This document shows, one piece after another, positions 14,268 to 23,198 of a DNA stretch of 28,418 nt (the first letter of the stretch is position 1; every line of letters starts with the position of its first letter). Under the pieces are notes generated by a model. The model ran no database searches, was not told the DNA's origin, and saw only the letters and a program-made list of their open reading frames with translations. Both the position numbers and the translations under genes were made by a program. The stretch is from an uncultured Alphaproteobacteria bacterium (GTDB taxonomy: Bacteria > Pseudomonadota > Alphaproteobacteria > HIMB59 > GCA-002718135). The stretch is taken from contig CABYKC010000008.1 of the NCBI GenBank assembly GCA_902519435.1, positions 1 to 28,418 of the forward strand, given 5' to 3'.

Positions 14268-16622
14268 TTACTCTAATAAACCACCTGTTCCAGAAATGGA
14301 ATTATTATTAAAATTTTCTAATCCATCTATAATGTTTACATTCCCAGAAAATGGTTCTGAACCTAAAATGAAGGGTTCGTTTATACTTCCCTCTTGATTT
14401 GATATCATTCCATTTCTTGGGTCAATTCTTACAAAACTTATTCCTGAAGGAATTCTAAATGGTTTTTTATTTTCATTAATTTTTATTTTTTGAGCAAACT
14501 TTTTAAATATAGGAACAGCTACACTAGAACCAGTTTGCTTGTATCCAAGAGATTTTGGTTGATCATAGCCAACATAAACACCTATGACTAAATCAGGAGT
14601 ATATCCAATAAACCAGGCATCTTTATTTTGATTTGTTGTACCAGTCTTGCCAGCTATCGGTGCATCTAAATCTTTTAACCTTTTTGCTGTACCTCTTTGG
14701 ATTACACCTTCCATCATCGAAGTAATTTGATAAGCCAAACGTGGATCAACAACTAAGCTCTGCTCTTCATCTAAATTTGGAATTTTTATTTTTGATGGAA
14801 TTGAGTCAATAATACATTCATTACATTTTTTTAAACTAGTGTCACGTATCTTATTTCCATTTCGATTATAGATACTTGTAATAAATTTAGATTCAATTTT
14901 TTTACCTCCATTGGCAATAATAGCATAAGCATTGGTAAGGTCTCTTAAAGTAATAACTCCAGAACCAAGTGACATTGAAAGTTTATCATCAAAACCTTCA
15001 TTGATATTAAATTTACTAGCCATATTTAAAATTTTGTCCATACCAATTCTATTAGCAAGTCTTACGGTCATTAAGTTTCTAGATTTTTCAATGCCTGTTC
15101 TCATTGTTGTTAATCCATAAAATTCATCTGTATAATTTGATGGTTTCCATTTTGGAAGGCCTGGGCCTTGATCAACTACATAAGGTGCGTCAAGAATTAA
15201 TGTTGAAGGAGAATAACCTTCATTCAATGCTGCTAAGTAAACAATGGGCTTAAATGCTGATCCAGGCTGTCTTTTAGCTTGTGTGGCTCTATTAAATTCA
15301 CTTTTGTGAAAACTATATCCTCCAGAAAGAGCTAATATATCTCCATTATGAGGGTCCATAACAATTATTGCACCATTTACTAACGGTTCTTGTTTTATAG
15401 TGTTAGAATTATTATTTCTTTCGATATAAATTACATCACCCTCATTGAAGTCTTCATTAGACAGCCAATTATTATCGGAGCTATTTAAATTTACGATCAA
15501 TTTTACTTTAGAGTTATTATAAACTTCTATTTTAGAATTATATATTTTATTAATTATAACAGTTTCCCAATTTGGGAAAAAAGGATTTATTTTTTTATAA
15601 TAATCTTGATTTTTAAAAAAATTATCAAAATTAGTATTTTCGATCAAACCATGCCAACCTTGTTTTTTTTCGAATTCTATTAATCCTTCAACTAAACTGA
15701 GGTTTGCATTTTTTTGAATTTCTGTATCAAGTGCAGTCTTAATTATTAAACCATCTGAATAAAGTTTTTCTTTTCCAAATTTTGAATATAGTTCTTTTCT
15801 TATTTCTTCATAAAAATAATCTGCATCTGAAAACTTTCTATCATTACGTTTGAAAACTTGAAGTGGTTTATTTTTATAAATTAGATCTTCTTTTTTTATA
15901 TATCCATTTTGATACATTCTATCAATTACCCAATTTCTTCTTTCAATGGCTTTTAAGTAATTCGTTTTTGGGTTATAATTGTTTGGTGCTTTTGGTAATG
16001 CAGCTAAAAAAGCTATTTCATGAAGTTCTAGATCATAAATAGATTTATTAAAGTAATTTAAACTTGCTGTACCAATTCCATAAGAACCATATCCTAAATA
16101 AATATCATTTAAGTATAATTCTAAAATAGAATTTTTATCTAATATATTCTCAATTCTAATAGATAAAATAATTTCTTTAATTTTTCTAGAGTAACTTAAT
16201 TCATTACTTAATAAGAGATTTTTAACTACTTGTTGTGTAATTGTTGAGGCTCCAACTACCCTTTTATTAGAATAAGTATTCAGGATATTAGTAAAAATCG
16301 CTCTAACTATGGCAATAAAGTCAACGCCGTAATGTTGATAAAAATTCTTATCCTCAGATGATAAAAAAGCTAATTTGATAGTTTGAGGTATTCTACTTTC
16401 AGGAATAAATATTCTTTCTTCTGTATAAAAGCTTTTCAATAGTAATCCATCTGAACTATAAATTCTTGAAGACAAATTTGGTTTATAATTTACGATACTA
16501 TTATATGATGGTAATTCTGGTGAGTATCGCCAAAGTGTGTAGAAAATTGTTGAAATTGATATAAATGCAAAAATGCATAGTAAAATTAGCAATAATTTTA
16601 TATAAGTAAATATTCTATTCAT
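14268..16622 (-). CDS. mrcA: Penicillin-binding protein 1A, bifunctional peptidoglycan synthase
   Basis: 784 residues, a class A PBP. A single N-terminal membrane anchor spans about 7-30. The glycosyltransferase (GT51) domain shows SSEDKNFYQHYG (88-99, catalytic Glu90) and GASTITQQ (124-131). A linker and OB-like region (about 300-410) follows. The transpeptidase domain carries the three penicillin-binding motifs: S455-A-F-K458, S514-R-N516 and K659-T-G661. It polymerises and cross-links peptidoglycan in the periplasm. In many Alphaproteobacteria an amidase gene (amiC) lies between rne and mrcA; here mrcA faces rne directly across 109 nt. It is co-transcribed with prfB. Confidence 0.96.
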   Translation of the reverse strand: MNRIFTYIKLLLILLCIFAFISISTIFYTLWRYSPELPSYNSIVNYKPNLSSRIYSSDGLLLKSFYTEERIFIPESRIPQTIKLAFLSSEDKNFYQHYGVDFIAIVRAIFTNILNTYSNKRVVGASTITQQVVKNLLLSNELSYSRKIKEIILSIRIENILDKNSILELYLNDIYLGYGSYGIGTASLNYFNKSIYDLELHEIAFLAALPKAPNNYNPKTNYLKAIERRNWVIDRMYQNGYIKKEDLIYKNKPLQVFKRNDRKFSDADYFYEEIRKELYSKFGKEKLYSDGLIIKTALDTEIQKNANLSLVEGLIEFEKKQGWHGLIENTNFDNFFKNQDYYKKINPFFPNWETVIINKIYNSKIEVYNNSKVKLIVNLNSSDNNWLSNEDFNEGDVIYIERNNNSNTIKQEPLVNGAIIVMDPHNGDILALSGGYSFHKSEFNRATQAKRQPGSAFKPIVYLAALNEGYSPSTLILDAPYVVDQGPGLPKWKPSNYTDEFYGLTTMRTGIEKSRNLMTVRLANRIGMDKILNMASKFNINEGFDDKLSMSLGSGVITLRDLTNAYAIIANGGKKIESKFITSIYNRNGNKIRDTSLKKCNECIIDSIPSKIKIPNLDEEQSLVVDPRLAYQITSMMEGVIQRGTAKRLKDLDAPIAGKTGTTNQNKDAWFIGYTPDLVIGVYVGYDQPKSLGYKQTGSSVAVPIFKKFAQKIKINENKKPFRIPSGISFVRIDPRNGMISNQEGSINEPFILGSEPFSGNVNIIDGLENFNNNSISGTGGLLE

Positions 16623-16731
16623 ATTTATAAACTACATTGTGAAATAGTTAAAAATATGACATTAGGCAAATAATATACAAATATTCTTAAATGATTTTAA
16701 ATTTAAAAAATACTTACGGAGTTTCGGCATT

Positions 16732-18654
16732 ATGTCAAAAAATATACTTATTGATACTACAAATAACATTGAAACAAGAATCGCAGTTACCGAAGATGGA
16801 AAACTTGATGATTTTGAAATTGAACCTAATAAAAAAAATGCAGTTAAAGGGGATGTTTATCTTGCTAAAATAACTAGAATAGAACCTTCTCTTCAAGCGG
16901 CATTTGTTGATTTTGGTACAAATAGAAATGGTTTTTTACCTCTAACAGAAATACATCCGGATTACTTTAAAATTCCTGCTGCAGACGAAGAAAAAATTAA
17001 TGAACTAAATGATAAAATAAACAATGAGACAGAAGAAGATGATTTTCAAAACTCAGAACATACAAATGAACTAGATGAATCTGAAAATGATAATATTGAA
17101 ACTAAATCTGAAGAAGAAAATGATAATACAGAAGAAAAAACTATTTCTATTAGAAAAAGAAAATATAAAAAATTAAGCCCAAGAAAAGAATATTTTAATT
17201 ATTTTAGAAAATACAAAATTCAAGATGTGATTCGACCTAAGCAGGTCTTACTTGTACAGATAAACAAAGAAGAAAGAGGTTTAAAAGGTGCTGCTCTTAC
17301 GACATATTTATCTTTTGCAGGAAGATATTGTGTCTTAATGCCAAATAGCATGAATAGTGATGGTATATCTAGAAAAATTGGAGATATAGAAGAAAGAAAA
17401 AAATTAAAGCAGATTTTATCATCAGTAGATATACCAAAAAAAATGTCAGTAATTGTAAGAACAGCCGGGATTGGAAGGACAAAAAAAGAAATATCAAAAG
17501 ATCTTTCATTCCTTGTAAGCCAATGGAATAAAATTAGAGAAATTACTTTAAAATCTGAAGCACCAGAAATGATTCATGAAGAAGGCAATGTTTTAAAAAG
17601 AGCTATTAGAGATATGTTAAGTGAAGATGTAGAAAAAATTTTAGTTGATGGGAAAGAAGGATATGACAAAGTTAAAAAAATTACAAAAAATTTAGCACCA
17701 ACATTTGTTAAAAAAGTAAAACAATACAAATCAGATGAAAACTCTCTTTTTGCTTCCAATAATATTGAAACACAAATTAATGATCTTTTTAGTCTAAATG
17801 TAAAATTAAAATCTGGTGGCTCTATTGTAATTAACACAACTGAAGCCTTGGTTGCAGTTGATGTAAATTCTGGAAAAAATACATCTGAGAGGAATATTGA
17901 AAATACTGCTTTAAAAACAAATTTAGAAGCAGCAGTAGAGATAGCCAGACAACTAAGATTAAGAGACCTTGGGGGATTAGTGGTTATAGATTTCATTGAT
18001 ATGGATGATTACCGAAATAATTTTAAAGTTGAAAAAAGTTTAAAAACTGCACTTGTAAGAGATAGAGCCAGAGTTCAAATTGGAAGAATAAGTATGTTTG
18101 GTTTAATGGAATTATCAAGGCAAAGATTAAGATCGAGCTTGATAGATAAATCTTTTGAAAGATGTAATTTTTGTAAGGGATCAGGTTTAATTTTGAATTC
18201 TTCTTCAATAATAGATCAAATATTAAAAGTGATAAAAGAAAAAATTTCTGCGAACAAAAATTCAACAATTAATGTTAAATGTAATAGTGGATTAGCAGAA
18301 AATCTATTTAATAATAAAAAGAGTGAAATAAATTCATTAGAAAATAAATTTGAATCAAAAATTAATTTTTATTTTGATTCACAATATTCTTTACATGACC
18401 CTTTAATTGAAATTGATCAAGATAATCTATCAAATAATATTGAAGATAATAATATAAAGAAAAAAAGTAAAACTACTAAAATAATTAAAAAAAAGAAGGT
18501 AATTAAAACTAAAAAAACAAAAAAAAGTATTAAGAAAAATAATTTAGATGATAATAAAATAAAAGAAAATGATAAAATTGATAAACAAGAGGATTTAAGC
18601 TTAACCGAGAGTGAAATAAATGAAGATGAAGAAAAAACTGGATGGTGGTCTTAA
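16732..18654 (+). CDS. rne: Ribonuclease E/G family endoribonuclease with C-terminal GWW motif
   Basis: 640 residues. The S1 domain starts at about 36 and is interrupted by a highly acidic Glu/Asp/Asn insert (about 83-140), as in other alphaproteobacterial RNase E. The catalytic metal ligands are D377 (AVDVNSGKN) and D423 (FIDMDDYRN), and the Zn-link cysteines are C478 and C481 (CNFCKG). After about residue 560 comes a low-complexity lysine-rich, then acidic tail ending TGWWS. GWW at the extreme C-terminus is the known PNPase-docking motif of Caulobacter RNase E. The tail is far shorter than the E. coli scaffold, yet keeps this contact. A modest SD (CGGAG, 16717-16721) precedes the ATG by 10 nt. 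The 3' end overlaps the M48 gene by 35 nt. It heads a seven-gene run. Confidence 0.94.
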   Translation: MSKNILIDTTNNIETRIAVTEDGKLDDFEIEPNKKNAVKGDVYLAKITRIEPSLQAAFVDFGTNRNGFLPLTEIHPDYFKIPAADEEKINELNDKINNETEEDDFQNSEHTNELDESENDNIETKSEEENDNTEEKTISIRKRKYKKLSPRKEYFNYFRKYKIQDVIRPKQVLLVQINKEERGLKGAALTTYLSFAGRYCVLMPNSMNSDGISRKIGDIEERKKLKQILSSVDIPKKMSVIVRTAGIGRTKKEISKDLSFLVSQWNKIREITLKSEAPEMIHEEGNVLKRAIRDMLSEDVEKILVDGKEGYDKVKKITKNLAPTFVKKVKQYKSDENSLFASNNIETQINDLFSLNVKLKSGGSIVINTTEALVAVDVNSGKNTSERNIENTALKTNLEAAVEIARQLRLRDLGGLVVIDFIDMDDYRNNFKVEKSLKTALVRDRARVQIGRISMFGLMELSRQRLRSSLIDKSFERCNFCKGSGLILNSSSIIDQILKVIKEKISANKNSTINVKCNSGLAENLFNNKKSEINSLENKFESKINFYFDSQYSLHDPLIEIDQDNLSNNIEDNNIKKKSKTTKIIKKKKVIKTKKTKKSIKKNNLDDNKIKENDKIDKQEDLSLTESEINEDEEKTGWWS

Positions 18655-19921
18655 AACAATATTAGTTTTTTTTTTATTTTTTATTTTTTCTTTAAAAAGT
18701 AGTTTCAGCTCACAGATACTTGATTACGAAACTGATGAATTTATTAATCAGATTTTAGAAGATATAATTAAAGTAAATAAAATAAATAAAAAAATTAAAT
18801 TTAAAATAAATAATAGCAATGAAATAAATGCTTTTGTAGATATTAATAATGTAATACACATTAATTCTGGATTAATAATTTACTGCTCTGACTATGTAGC
18901 GCTATTGTCCGTATTAGCTCATGAAGTTGGTCACATACACCTCAACCATATTATGCATAGAAAAAAAATAATAGAAAATAATAAAAAATACAATACGTTA
19001 GGTCTTTTATCTGTGATTGCTGGTTCAACATTAACTCAAAATCCTCAATTTTTACAAGGAAGTATCCTGACTCCAGCTGCTTTATCAAATCAATTTATCG
19101 TATTTAGTAAAGATCAAGAAATGGAAGCAGACTTATATGCACTAAAAACACTTAACTTACTACAAACCAATTCTCAATCTATTCAAATATTATTAGAAAC
19201 AATAGAGCAAAAATTATTAGATAAGGGTTTTTCAAAAGATAAGCAGAGAGTTAGTACACATCCATATTTTGAGGATAGAATTTTATTAATTAAAAACTTC
19301 AAAGATAATAAAGAAAATAATTTTAATGAAAGTTATAATCAAAGATTTAATTATATAAGAGCAAAATTTTTAGGTTATAGTAATAATGATGAAGTTTTAA
19401 ATGAATTAAATGAACCTTTTAAAACTTATGCAGAATCAATTAATATAGCTAGAAATGGAAATTTAAAAATGTCGTTACAGAATTTAAATAAAATAATAAA
19501 AAAAAATAAAAGTGAATTTTTGCTAGAAACTAAAGCAGATATATTATTTTCTTATGGGTATACTGAAGAAGCTACAAAATTTTATAAAAAAATTTTAGAA
19601 AAATATCCTTTAAATTATTATGCTCAAATTAGAATATTTGAAAATATAGAAATAGAAAATTTATCTAAAGATGATACAGAGGCAATTTTTCAAAATAATA
19701 AAGATCTTTTATATAAATTTTATAATAATAAAAATGTTCTATTAAAGTACTTAGAATTAACAGAAAATTTAGATAAAAAAGAATGGTTACAATTCCTAAA
19801 CTTTTTTTTATCAATTAATGATATGGAAAAGGAAGTTTTTGATATTGAAATGAAAAATTTTAAAAGAGCTAAAGATAGAGATTTATTAAAACTTGTTAAT
19901 ATAATTCAGAATGTAAATTAA
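18620..19921 (+). CDS. Periplasmic M48-family metalloprotease with TPR-like tail (BepA/YfgC-like)
   Basis: 433 residues. The N-terminal hydrophobic segment (about 13-28), after a Lys-rich start and before SSFSS, looks like a signal peptide. The zinc site is HEVGH (101-105), with third ligand E167 and D171 in QEMEAD. Residues about 270-350 look like helical TPR repeats, as in BepA-type outer-membrane quality-control proteases. The start must be ATG 18620 or 18626, because no later start codon preserves the signal peptide. The gene therefore begins inside the last codons of rne in another frame. Its stop overlaps the dcd start (TAATG). Outer-membrane protein assembly or turnover is the family role; the target is unknown. 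Confidence 0.88.
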   Translation: MKMKKKLDGGLKTILVFFLFFIFSLKSSFSSQILDYETDEFINQILEDIIKVNKINKKIKFKINNSNEINAFVDINNVIHINSGLIIYCSDYVALLSVLAHEVGHIHLNHIMHRKKIIENNKKYNTLGLLSVIAGSTLTQNPQFLQGSILTPAALSNQFIVFSKDQEMEADLYALKTLNLLQTNSQSIQILLETIEQKLLDKGFSKDKQRVSTHPYFEDRILLIKNFKDNKENNFNESYNQRFNYIRAKFLGYSNNDEVLNELNEPFKTYAESINIARNGNLKMSLQNLNKIIKKNKSEFLLETKADILFSYGYTEEATKFYKKILEKYPLNYYAQIRIFENIEIENLSKDDTEAIFQNNKDLLYKFYNNKNVLLKYLELTENLDKKEWLQFLNFFLSINDMEKEVFDIEMKNFKRAKDRDLLKLVNIIQNVN

Positions 19922-20979
19922 TGAATGGATCTCTAATATATCAAGATTATATTAATTTAATTGATAAGAATTTAATAGTTACTGAAAAGTTAAGAAAAAA
20001 TCAAATACAACCCTCAAGCATGGATTTGTCATTAAGTGAAGAATGCTATGAAATTAGGCATAGCTTCCTATCCTATAATTCAAAAGTAAGAGATAAGTTA
20101 AAAGATTTGGCAATTAAAAAAATAAATTTAAGTAAAGAATTTATTTTTAGAAAAAATAAAACTTATATTGTTAGACTTAATGAAAGTCTCAATTTAAAAA
20201 ATAATATATTTGGTCACTGCAACCCAAAAAGTAGTACTGGCAGATTAGACATTTTTTGTAGAACACTTGTCGATCATGCAGAAGAATATGAAAAAGTTCC
20301 TAAAAATTATAAAGGTGAAATTTTTTTAGAAATAACATCAAGATCGTTTGATGTATCATTTAAAAAGAATAATTCTTTAAATCAATTAAGACTTGTATAT
20401 AAAAAACATAATTATTTGACAGATAAGCAACTAATTAACTTTAATAAAAAACAAAAAATTTCAAATCAAGTTAGAGACGATATTAAAATTGATAACGGAT
20501 TAAAGTTATCAGTTGATCTATCTGGATCTAACATAATTGCTTACGTAGCTAAAAAACATACTCCAATTCTAAATTTTTCTAAAATTAATTTTTATAAAAT
20601 AAATGATTTTTGGAATATAATTAGAAAAAATAATAAAACATTAGTAATTGAAAAAAACAAATTTTATATTTTGAGATCAAAAGAAAAGGTTGTGATACCA
20701 CCAAAATTAGCTGGTGAAATGATACCGTATGATACAGGTATTGGAGACTTCAGAGCACATTATGCAGGTTTTTTTGATCCTGGTTTTGGTCTCCCTAAAG
20801 GATCATATGCAGTTTTGGAAGTGAAAACAAATGAAGTACCTTTTTTATTAGAAGATGGTCAAACTATAGCTAGAATTAAATATGAAAAGTTGAACAAAAA
20901 TAGTAATATTGTATACGGAAAAGATATTAAATCTAATTATCAAAATCAAGGTTTAAAATTAAGTAAACATTTTAAATAG
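19921..20979 (+). CDS. dcd: dCTP deaminase, two-domain alphaproteobacterial type
   Basis: 352 residues, nearly twice the length of E. coli Dcd (193), matching the alphaproteobacterial family with an N-terminal and a C-terminal dUTPase/DCD-like barrel. Domain 1 shows QIQPSSMDLSL (28-38), PKSSTGRLD (102-110) and GEIFLEI (132-138). Domain 2 shows GEMIPYDTGIGDFRAHYAGFFDPGFG (265-290) in the position of the Dcd active-site loop. The enzyme deaminates dCTP to dUTP on the way to dTMP. It overlaps the M48 stop by one base and ends one base before aroQ. The family name is confident; whether both domains are catalytic is not visible. Confidence 0.9.
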   Translation: MNGSLIYQDYINLIDKNLIVTEKLRKNQIQPSSMDLSLSEECYEIRHSFLSYNSKVRDKLKDLAIKKINLSKEFIFRKNKTYIVRLNESLNLKNNIFGHCNPKSSTGRLDIFCRTLVDHAEEYEKVPKNYKGEIFLEITSRSFDVSFKKNNSLNQLRLVYKKHNYLTDKQLINFNKKQKISNQVRDDIKIDNGLKLSVDLSGSNIIAYVAKKHTPILNFSKINFYKINDFWNIIRKNNKTLVIEKNKFYILRSKEKVVIPPKLAGEMIPYDTGIGDFRAHYAGFFDPGFGLPKGSYAVLEVKTNEVPFLLEDGQTIARIKYEKLNKNSNIVYGKDIKSNYQNQGLKLSKHFK

Positions 20980-20980
20980 A

Positions 20981-21418
20981 ATGAAAAAAATATTAATTAT
21001 TAATGGCCCTAATCTAAATCTATTAGGCAATAGAGAAGATGATATTTATGGCAAAGACAGTTTAGATAAGATTAAATTTGATTGTGAAAAATTAGGTATA
21101 GAAAAAAAATTGGAAATTATTTTTTACCAATCTAACAATGAGGGGGAAATAATTGATAGAATTCACGAAGTAAATGATAAATTTGATGGTTTGATTATAA
21201 ATCCAGCAGCATTTACTCATTCATCAATTGCCATACTAGATTCATTAAGAGCAATAAATAAACCAAAGATAGAAATTCACCTTTCAAATATTTATGCAAG
21301 AGAAGAATATAGAAAAAAAAGTATTACTTCTGAAGGGGTACATGGGTTAATTTGTGGATTTGGTGGAAATAGTTATCTTCTAGGAATTGAAGCAATATGC
21401 AAATTAATTTATAAATAA
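20981..21418 (+). CDS. aroQ: Type II 3-dehydroquinate dehydratase
   Basis: 145 residues, standard for the type II enzyme, which forms a dodecamer and performs step 3 of the shikimate pathway. Typical motifs are GPNLNLLGNRE (9-19), active-site Y23 in IYG, FYQSNNEGE (48-56), INPAAFTHSS (73-82), H100 in IHLSN and R111 in EYRKKS. It starts 1 nt after dcd and ends 2 nt before accB. The order aroQ-accB-accC is widely conserved in Proteobacteria. Confidence 0.97.
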   Translation: MKKILIINGPNLNLLGNREDDIYGKDSLDKIKFDCEKLGIEKKLEIIFYQSNNEGEIIDRIHEVNDKFDGLIINPAAFTHSSIAILDSLRAINKPKIEIHLSNIYAREEYRKKSITSEGVHGLICGFGGNSYLLGIEAICKLIYK

Positions 21419-21420
21419 TT

Positions 21421-21867
21421 ATGACTAAAATTGATAAAACAGATTTAGAGAATATTAAATTAATTATTAAAGAATCCAAAATAGATGGTGTTTCTAAAAT
21501 AAAAATTAAAAAAAATAATTATGAAATTGAGATTACCTCAAATGAATTCACTGAAAAAAATGTTTCTGTTCAAAAATTAGAAAAAAATACTGAAGTTAAA
21601 GAGGTTGAAAATTTAAATGAAGTTGTAAATGAAGATAATATTGTTAAATCTCCAATGGTAGGAGTTGCTTATCTTTCTGCTGATCCCAATTCTCAACCCT
21701 ATGTTAAAGTTGGTCAACATGTTAAAGCTGGAGATACTTTGTTGTTAATTGAAGCAATGAAGACTTTTAATGAAATCAAAGCTCCTAGATCTGGTATTAT
21801 CAAAAAAATAGTTACTTTGAATAGTCAGCCCGTTGAATATGGTGATACTCTTATAATTTTTGAATAA
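21421..21867 (+). CDS. accB: Acetyl-CoA carboxylase biotin carboxyl carrier protein
   Basis: 148 residues. An N-terminal helical and strand region (about 1-45) and a charged Glu/Val/Asn linker (about 46-75) lead to the C-terminal biotinyl domain, beginning VKSPMVGVAYLSADP. Biotin attaches at K114 in the EAMKT motif. The 'thumb' insertion typical of AccB (AYLSADPNSQPYV) is present. It works with AccC, whose start overlaps this stop in TAATG, to carry carboxylated biotin to the carboxyltransferase, whose genes are not in the window. Confidence 0.96.
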   Translation: MTKIDKTDLENIKLIIKESKIDGVSKIKIKKNNYEIEITSNEFTEKNVSVQKLEKNTEVKEVENLNEVVNEDNIVKSPMVGVAYLSADPNSQPYVKVGQHVKAGDTLLLIEAMKTFNEIKAPRSGIIKKIVTLNSQPVEYGDTLIIFE

Positions 21868-23198
21868 TGTTCAAAAAAATATTGATTGCTAATAGAGGTG
21901 AAATTGCTTTACGTGTTCTTAGAGCCTGTAGAGAACTAGGAATTAAAACTGTAGCCATTCACTCTGATGTTGATGAGAATGCAATGCATGTAAGAATGGC
22001 AGATGAAAGTATTTGCGTCGGACCAGCCTCTGCACAATCAAGCTATTTAAACATACCTGCCATTATAACTGCTGCCACGTTGACTGATGCAGATGCAATA
22101 CATCCAGGTTATGGTTTTTTAAGTGAAAATCAAAGATTTGCAGAAATCATTGAAGAACACAATATTAAATTTATTGGGCCAAAATCAGAACATATCAAAA
22201 TGATGGGTAACAAAATTGATGCAAAAAAGATAATGGATGAAACTGGGGTGCCAACAGTTAAAGGTATAAATGACTTAAGCAATAAAAATAAAATTGATGA
22301 ATTTATTAAAAAAGTAAAATACCCAATTATAGTAAAAGCAGCAAGTGGTGGTGGTGGAAAAGGAATGAGAATTGTCACAGAAGAAGATGATTTGAATAAA
22401 GCTATAAATGAAGCAAAAATTGAAGCAAAAAAATCATTTAATGATGAAAATGTTTATTTAGAAAAATTTTTAACGTCTCCCAAACATATTGAAATTCAAG
22501 TTCTTTGTGATTCATTTGGAAATGTTGTTACTCTTGGAGAAAGAGATTGCTCGATACAAAGGAAACATCAAAAACTTATTGAAGAAAGTCCAAGTTCAGT
22601 TCTTACAAATGAAAATAGAGAAAAAATTTCTGAACTTTGTAGAAAATCTATGAAAGAAATAGGTTATGAAGGAGTTGGAACATTAGAATTTTTATATGAA
22701 AATGATGAATTTTATTTTATGGAAATGAATACACGATTACAAGTTGAGCACCCGGTAACAGAAATGGTAACTGGTATTGATCTTGTTAAAGAACAAATTC
22801 TTGTCGCTAATGGTGAAAAGCTTACGTTAAAACAAGAAGATATAAAATTAAATGGAAGCTCTATTGAATGCCGTATCAATGCTGAACATCCAGAAAGTTT
22901 TATACCATCACCTGGTAAAATAACACAATACCACCAACCTGGAGGACTAGGTATTCGAGTAGACTCAGCTGTTTACGATGGATACTCAATTCCATCCCAC
23001 TATGATAGTATGATTGGTAAGCTAATTACCTATGGCGCAACAAGATCAGAAGCTCTAAAAAAAATGAATAGAGCACTAGAAGAATATGTAATTATGGGAA
23101 TAAATACTAATATTCAATTACATCAAAAAATTATTCAAACTGATGAATTTAAAAGAGGAAGTTACAACATTAATTTTATGTCAAATTTAATTGAGTAA
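21867..23198 (+). CDS. accC: Biotin carboxylase subunit of acetyl-CoA carboxylase
   Basis: 443 residues, normal (E. coli 449). This ATP-grasp enzyme carboxylates biotin on AccB. Visible motifs are ILIANRGEIALR (5-16), the glycine-rich ATP loop AASGGGGKGMRI (158-169), the ERDCSIQRKHQK block (225-236) and catalytic EMNTRLQVEHPVTE (286-299, with E286, N288 and R290). A C-terminal biotin_carb domain (IECRINAEHP) follows. The final eight bases overlap the aat gene. The length and motifs separate it from the longer propionyl- or pyruvate-carboxylase subunits. Confidence 0.97.
   Translation: MFKKILIANRGEIALRVLRACRELGIKTVAIHSDVDENAMHVRMADESICVGPASAQSSYLNIPAIITAATLTDADAIHPGYGFLSENQRFAEIIEEHNIKFIGPKSEHIKMMGNKIDAKKIMDETGVPTVKGINDLSNKNKIDEFIKKVKYPIIVKAASGGGGKGMRIVTEEDDLNKAINEAKIEAKKSFNDENVYLEKFLTSPKHIEIQVLCDSFGNVVTLGERDCSIQRKHQKLIEESPSSVLTNENREKISELCRKSMKEIGYEGVGTLEFLYENDEFYFMEMNTRLQVEHPVTEMVTGIDLVKEQILVANGEKLTLKQEDIKLNGSSIECRINAEHPESFIPSPGKITQYHQPGGLGIRVDSAVYDGYSIPSHYDSMIGKLITYGATRSEALKKMNRALEEYVIMGINTNIQLHQKIIQTDEFKRGSYNINFMSNLIE

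Noticed and set aside
16623..16731. Structured RNase E autoregulatory leader or riboswitch
   Set aside because: Only about 100 nt separate the two divergent genes and I could not find a stable hairpin other than A/T-only pairings.
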